Origin: Methanocella_A sp963792125
GTDB lineage: Archaea; Halobacteriota; Methanocellia; Methanocellales; Methanocellaceae
Length of the DNA: 64,000 nucleotides
Direction of reading: 5' to 3'
Assembly (NCBI GenBank): GCA_963792125.1
Contig: CAWBVA010000012.1
Coordinates: 620,001-684,000 of the forward strand
This document shows, piece after piece, positions 60,129 to 64,000 of the stretch (the first letter of the stretch is position 1; each line of letters starts with the position of its first letter). A program made the translations under genes and the position numbers. The notes under the pieces were generated by a model. The model had not been told where the DNA came from. It ran no database searches and worked only from the letters and a program-made list of their open reading frames with translations.

Positions 60129-60742
60129 TACTAATCGCGGTGCGACGCCCATGCCGGCTGATGCTGCATGGGCTACTCCGGGTTTTTCAGGTGCTCCGCC
60201 GTCCGGGCCGCGCTCGCACCCTCGCGGACAAGCCCTGGCTGCACTTCGCTGCGCCAGGCTTCGACCGCTTCGCAAGCGCTAAGCAACGCCCGCCTGCGGC
60301 TCGCGTTCATTGCCCGGCCGCCTCCGCACCCCTCGCACGCCTGAAGGCGTGCTGCGGGGCCTACGGCCAGAAAAACCCTCCGCGGACCGCGACGCAGTCT
60401 ATACAATGCGTACCAGGACTAGTACAGGATCGATGCAAATACTAGTATTGGTAAGGGTTGTGTTTACAACGTCGAGTAAGGGTAGCGTGTGCTTCTCCGC
60501 GGAAGGCGAGGGTTTTTTCGGCTTGCCCCAAGCACGCTTCAGCGTGCGAGGGGTGTGTAGGTGGCGGGTGTGAAAAACGCTGCCGAAAGGCGCGTTTTTC
60601 AGGGCTTGCAAAGGAGATTCTTCGAGCGATAGCGAGCAGTGTCGACGAAGGTGCGAGCCCGACTCCCGACACCGGAGCACCGTAAAAACCCGGAGTAGCA
60701 CATGCAGCGACAGCAGGCATGGGCGTCGCACCGCGATTAGTA
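60129..60742. repeat. 614-bp foldback element with 27-bp perfect ends
   Basis: 60129-60155 (TACTAATCGCGGTGCGACGC and on to ATGCC) is the exact reverse complement of 60716-60742. Inward, the arms keep pairing imperfectly for about 250 nt each: CATGGGCTACTCCGGGTTTT, GGTGCTCCG, CTCGCACC, and GAGGGGTG next to GCACGC...GCGTGC hairpins. The middle (about 60400-60490) is unpaired. No transposase frame is present; open frames inside are antisense images of each other. It could be a non-autonomous mobile element or encode a structured RNA. Confidence 0.75.
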
Positions 60743-60860
60743 TGGAGAGTACTGGTTATCAGCCATAGATTTTTTGTAAAAGCAAGCACCGCGATTAGAA
60801 TGGAGAGTATTAGATATCAGTCAAAGACGTTTTATAAAAGCAAGCATCGCGATGGGTATG
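60729..60860. repeat. 58-bp tandem repeat at the right end of the foldback element
   Basis: Units 60729-60786 and 60787-60844, followed by a partial third (CATCGCGATGGGTATG). Each starts CACCGCGATTAG, contains ATGGAGAGTA and ends TAAAAGCAAG, and overlaps the last 14 bp of the foldback terminal repeat. Confidence 0.8.
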
Positions 60861-60951
60861 AAAAAGAAACCATGTGTTAACCACTTGATGTCATAGCAGA
60901 GCAAGTTATGTATAAGCGCCAGAAGAACAACTTGTTATAGTTTTATCGCCG

Positions 60952-61473
60952 TTGTCCGGCAGGTACAATTATATTCCCGGCCGCCAAATGCTCAATGGTG
61001 TCCGTTTGGGCTTCGTCGCCGAAGAGATCAAAGTAGCAGTCGCGGGCATACTGCTCGTCAGCCTGATATCGATCACAACGAACGTGCTGAGCTGGCTGTT
61101 TCCAGCCTCACCAGCCATCTACTTTTTCCTCTGGGCCTTCGTCCTCGTCCCGATCGCACTGGTAGTCATGGGCGCGTTCGGCGCAAAAGCCGCATATTTT
61201 GCATGCATGGGCCCGAACCGGTCCATAGCGCTGTCGGTGATAGTGGCGCTCGTGTCGGCCATAGGCGGCACCGTCCTGTGGCTGCTGGCCAGTCCTGTAG
61301 CCGTCGTGCCGGACTTCATCGGGCAGTATCTTAGTAGCCGGGAAGCCGGCAGCTATGTTGACCTTGCGCCTTTGCTGATCGTCTATGGCCTGGCGGGATC
61401 GATAGGCGGCATTTACGATTACTATATTTCCAGGGGCAGACCATGCGAGGTCCAGCCGGGGAAGGGAATGTAA
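60952..61473 (+). CDS. Hypothetical membrane protein, four helices
   Basis: 173 residues if TTG 60952 is used (MSGRYNYIPGRQMLNGVRL); ATG 60988 gives about 161 residues. Four hydrophobic segments are visible (AGILLVSLISITTNVLSWLF, FFLWAFVLVPIALVVMGAFG, ALSVIVALVSAIGGTVLWLL, and LLIVYGLAGSIGGIYDYYI). Short basic ends lie on the cytoplasmic side. The spacing resembles small multipass proteins with a YxxxR-type end, but no family was recognised. It is isolated between two repeat-rich spacers, so its expression context is unclear. Confidence 0.55.
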   Translation: MSGRYNYIPGRQMLNGVRLGFVAEEIKVAVAGILLVSLISITTNVLSWLFPASPAIYFFLWAFVLVPIALVVMGAFGAKAAYFACMGPNRSIALSVIVALVSAIGGTVLWLLASPVAVVPDFIGQYLSSREAGSYVDLAPLLIVYGLAGSIGGIYDYYISRGRPCEVQPGKGM

Positions 61474-62449
61474 AAACGATAAATCCACCATTTTAAAATA
61501 CACGGCAATCCATGTTTATGCAATGCGTCCCCAGTCATATCGAAGACCATTTGTTCAAATCTTTATACACATATCAAATAATCCTTGGCGGTCTCATGAA
61601 AAACTATGTCAAATAAGCTACAGACGAGCCTGTCCGGCCACTCGCGCGCGCAAGCGTGCCCCTGCACTGGCACAGTACACACTTTTCATCGTTAATACCT
61701 GACCAAAACCCCGGTCATAGACCGACTCCTATGAAAATAGTGATGTCGGTTTCAATGAGTCGTACTGGAAGGCCGCAGAGATCGCAGAGGGGCGCAGAGA
61801 ACGCAGTTTCGATGTTAAAGACGGCTAAGTGTGAATCCTGAAAGGAAACTGCGTCCCATAAAAATTTATCCTTGTTCGGGCAAGCGTAGACGGGATTCTC
61901 GCAGAGAGCGCAGAGAAACGCAGAGAGCGCAGAGAATTGTGCCATGACCTCACAGGAACTCGTTTTCGTCTCTGCGCTCTCTGCGTTTCTCTGCGCTCTC
62001 TGCGAGAATATCGTACGACGCATGCCTGGACCAGGCCAATTTTCCCGGCCTTTACCTGAAAATAACATTTTTCATCAACCGAGTTCTCTGCGCCCCTCTG
62101 CGATCTCTGCGGCCTTTAACTATGCTGCCGTTCCTTCACGCATAGCATGACAACGGCCAGATTTTCATCATCTTATACCTGACCAGGACCCCGGTCATCC
62201 GCCGACTCTTGGCGGTACCTGGCGATCCTGGCGCGCTTTACCGCTGCGCATAGCCTGAACAGAGGAGTATCATGCAATTTATTGGAAAACATTATTTCGT
62301 TTAAAGTCTTGGCGCCCTTGGCCCTTGGCACCCCTGGCGGGCATGACCGGCGGCGCATAGCCTTTGAAACGGCAAGCTACAGTAGCCTTTACAAATGTAA
62401 CCGGTAGAAGCCCATTAAAAAAGGATGAAAAGGGGCAAGCTGCCCCCGT
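61474..62449. repeat. Repeat-filled spacer with nested inverted repeats
   Basis: No gene is seen in 976 bp. An inner perfect 41-bp inverted repeat (61895-61935 and 61969-62009, built of CGCAGAGAG units) is nested in outer arms (61771-61810 and 62086-62117, GCAGAGATCGCAGAGGGGCG type). Outside these are direct repeats containing ACCTGACCA and CCCCGGTCAT with CCGACTC (61698-61727 and 62177-62207), and two GGCGC..GCGCATAGCC blocks (62206-62258 and 62305-62362). A copy of the ATGCGtCCCC motif lies at 61520-61540. Confidence 0.85.
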
Positions 62450-63637
62450 TCAGAAGTCCGTCATTATGCGGTATTGATCGATCTCTTCCTTGTGCAGCGC
62501 CTCGAGGAATTCTCTCGAAACACCCTCGATGTCCTTGGCGTTGGTGATCGCACGACCGACTACGAGAATGTCAGCACCGCCCTTGAGGGCCATGTCGGCG
62601 TTCACTACCTTGACGCCGCCGGCTACTGCGACTAATAATTTCTTGCCGCCGGCCGCCTTCTTGATCTCGTGGATGTTGCCCCACGCGTGCTCGGCCTTGC
62701 CCTCGGTGTCGATGCCGCGGTGCAGCTCGACGATGTCCGGCTTGACCTTGAGTGAGGCGATCAGCTTCGCGGGGTTCTCGACGTTCAGGGTGTCGATAAT
62801 GCTGTAAATACCGACCTTTCTGGCTTCTTCGATGAACTTTTCTATAGTGGCTACAGGCGCCAGCCCGGAGCAGACTACGGCATCGGCAGTCGCATCGGCC
62901 GCCATGCGGGCCTCCAGGTTGCCGGTGTCGAGCGTCTTCAGGTCCGCGACGACGAAGGCGTCCTTGCGGAGTTCCCTGATCTTGCTGATGACTGACAGGC
63001 CGTACCGCTTGATCAGCGGGGTGCCTGCCTCGATGATGACGTGGTCGTTCTTCGGCACGTTCTTCAGGACGCGCTCCACGACACCCAGGTCGGGCGCGTC
63101 GATGGCGATCTGAAGGTATGGCGGGTCCCAGAGTCTGGTGATCTTGTATCCCATGATCGCGTGCACTCCCCGGTCCTTCTCGTAGGTGACCTTGTCCACG
63201 GACGGGAATTTCTCCATCGCACGGGTGAGGGCGAGCTTGGTCGCGCCGTAGTTGTACTTGTAGATCTTCACGGTGTCCTGGGCCTCAGGGTGGATGAAGA
63301 CCGACGCTATGATGACAACGTCTTCGCAGATGTCCTTCGGCACGAGGCCTTCCTCGACTGCATCTGCAACTGCCTTGGCGACCGCGGCCTGGGCGGGCCC
63401 GAAGATCTGGCCGATCTGTGCCATGCCCTTGACGGTGACTTTCGGCACGATGATGGTCGCGGGCTTCGGTATCAGGTTAGGCCGCACGACCGCGAGCAGG
63501 GGCGTGTGCCCCATGGATAATTGTGTTAAGCCGTTTGCAAAGGCCGTTCCCACCGGTCCTTCCTTATCGCCGATAAGGAGATCGACGTGGGCTACCTCGT
63601 TGCCCTCGCCTATGAGCGCTTCTCCGATCAGGTACAT
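62450..63637 (-). CDS. fae-hps: Bifunctional formaldehyde-activating enzyme / 3-hexulose-6-phosphate synthase
   Basis: 395 residues. ATG 63637 is chosen: it has GAGGTT at good spacing and starts at the usual Fae N-terminus (MYLIGEALIGEGNEVAHVDL); an ATG at 63682 would add 15 residues. Residues 1-165 are Fae (GDKEGPVGTAFANGLTQLS), which joins formaldehyde to tetrahydromethanopterin. Residues about 170-395 are hexulose-phosphate synthase, an OMP-decarboxylase-like barrel (FVVADLKTLDTGNLEARMAA, VAVAGGVKV). In methanogens the fusion links ribulose 5-phosphate production to C1 metabolism by releasing formaldehyde from hexulose 6-phosphate and capturing it. Confidence 0.95.
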   Translation of the reverse strand: MYLIGEALIGEGNEVAHVDLLIGDKEGPVGTAFANGLTQLSMGHTPLLAVVRPNLIPKPATIIVPKVTVKGMAQIGQIFGPAQAAVAKAVADAVEEGLVPKDICEDVVIIASVFIHPEAQDTVKIYKYNYGATKLALTRAMEKFPSVDKVTYEKDRGVHAIMGYKITRLWDPPYLQIAIDAPDLGVVERVLKNVPKNDHVIIEAGTPLIKRYGLSVISKIRELRKDAFVVADLKTLDTGNLEARMAADATADAVVCSGLAPVATIEKFIEEARKVGIYSIIDTLNVENPAKLIASLKVKPDIVELHRGIDTEGKAEHAWGNIHEIKKAAGGKKLLVAVAGGVKVVNADMALKGGADILVVGRAITNAKDIEGVSREFLEALHKEEIDQYRIMTDF

Positions 63638-64000
63638 TAGTTCAACCTCATCTGGCACTATACGTTCTTTATTAATAACCATTTGGGTGTGCGTAAAAGG
63701 ATGAGTGGCAGACGTGTCTGTACTGTATAACCCCGAGCCGTTTTCCTGGCTGTGCGTAGTGACACACAGGGCACGAGTTAAAAGGCCACAGAGATCGCAG
63801 AGGGGCGCAGAGATCGCGGTAATTCTTTTAAAGATGGCATGGTAAACCCTGAAAGAGAACTGCGATCTCTGCGCCCCTCTGCGGTCTCTGTGGCTTAACA
63901 CTCCGTATTCGTACGCAAGCCACAGAGTCGGCCCGCTACACTACTCCGGTGCATTTTCCAATTTCCAGAATCGAGAAAACCGATTTTCATTTACCGAGTT
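63638..64000. repeat. Leader of fae-hps and terminal inverted repeat
   Basis: 63782-63820 pairs with 63859-63897 (core GCAGAGGGGCGCAGAGATCG, nearly perfect), a member of the CGCAGAG family found at 61.8 kb. Between it and the fae-hps start is a probable promoter (TTATACAG, about 63725-63732 on the minus strand). The last 100 bp hold no gene, but AATCGAGAAAACCGATTTTC is a small palindrome near the window end. Confidence 0.7.

Noticed and set aside
60025..60789. Several overlapping open frames on both strands in the foldback element
   Set aside because: They arise from the two complementary GC-rich arms, mirror each other and show no domain.
61766..62117. Possible CRISPR array
   Set aside because: Units are 9-12 nt, inverted about a centre and without unique spacers of constant length; no cas gene is in the window.
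1..64000. tRNA, rRNA or known riboswitch genes
   Set aside because: I looked for tRNA-like cores and long conserved rRNA stretches and saw none; a covariance-model scan would be needed to exclude small RNAs.

Overview
The window is a 64 kb, GC-rich stretch of a methanogenic euryarchaeon, most plausibly a relative of Methanocella (Methanocellales). This rests on methanogenesis marker protein 8, a fused Fae-Hps enzyme, two-subunit archaeal pyruvate carboxylase, archaeal RNase Z, RadB, ribosomal protein S17e, archaeal-type FBP aldolase and triosephosphate isomerase, archaeal TATA boxes, and GGTGAT/GGAGG ribosome binding sites. The genus is inference; no rRNA or tRNA gene was recognised.

Layout. 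1-5 kb: 3' part of larC, a glycine-rich secreted protein and two GT-C type membrane glycosyltransferases. 5-10 kb: a NERD-domain protein, a YdeI-like protein, radB and two conserved proteins of RNase-H-like appearance. 10-13.4 kb: anaerobic ribonucleotide reductase nrdD with its activase. 14-18.6 kb: a UPF0200/UPF0201 fusion, a sugar-phosphate isomerase-like protein and two MFS transporters. 18.7-24.9 kb: an alpha/beta hydrolase inserted beside RNase Z, a surface protein, asd with ferredoxin, marker 8 and a small winged-helix protein. 25-33.5 kb: a radical SAM protein, thiI, rps17e-dapA-dapB (lysine pathway, complementing asd) and an ABC-2 exporter. 33.6-41 kb: a short threonyl-tRNA synthetase, a 2-hydroxyacid dehydrogenase, cutA with a nucleotidyltransferase, a site-2 protease and an EFR1-type flavodoxin/ferredoxin protein. 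41-47 kb: two more glycine-rich secreted proteins, then pycB and pycA, the latter fused to a biotin ligase. 47-50.5 kb: signal peptidase, a PrsW-like protease and cyclophilin. 50.5-55.3 kb: a zone of broken genes (acyltransferase, MNT nucleotidyltransferase, SWIM protein, DUF3795, nitrilase-like, MarR). 55.4-64 kb: three tandem paralogs, aldolase, a DUF457 hydrolase, triosephosphate isomerase, a large foldback repeat, a membrane protein, a repeat-filled spacer and fae-hps.

Metabolic themes are anaplerotic CO2 fixation with self-contained biotinylation (pycA-bpl, pycB), gluconeogenesis and C1/ribulose-monophosphate chemistry (fba, tpiA, fae-hps), lysine/methionine/threonine precursors (asd, dapA, dapB), anaerobic dNTP synthesis (nrdDG) and envelope functions.

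Three sequence-level themes run through the window. First, many intergenic gaps carry long, often perfect inverted repeats built from short GCCAAG-, CGCAGAG- or CACTAAGG-type units, plus a 614-bp foldback element. Second, about fifteen otherwise convincing genes are split by single-base indels, mostly in short homopolymers, so either the assembly has indel errors or decay is widespread. Third, an insertion next to RNase Z has left a duplicated gene end resembling an integration scar.
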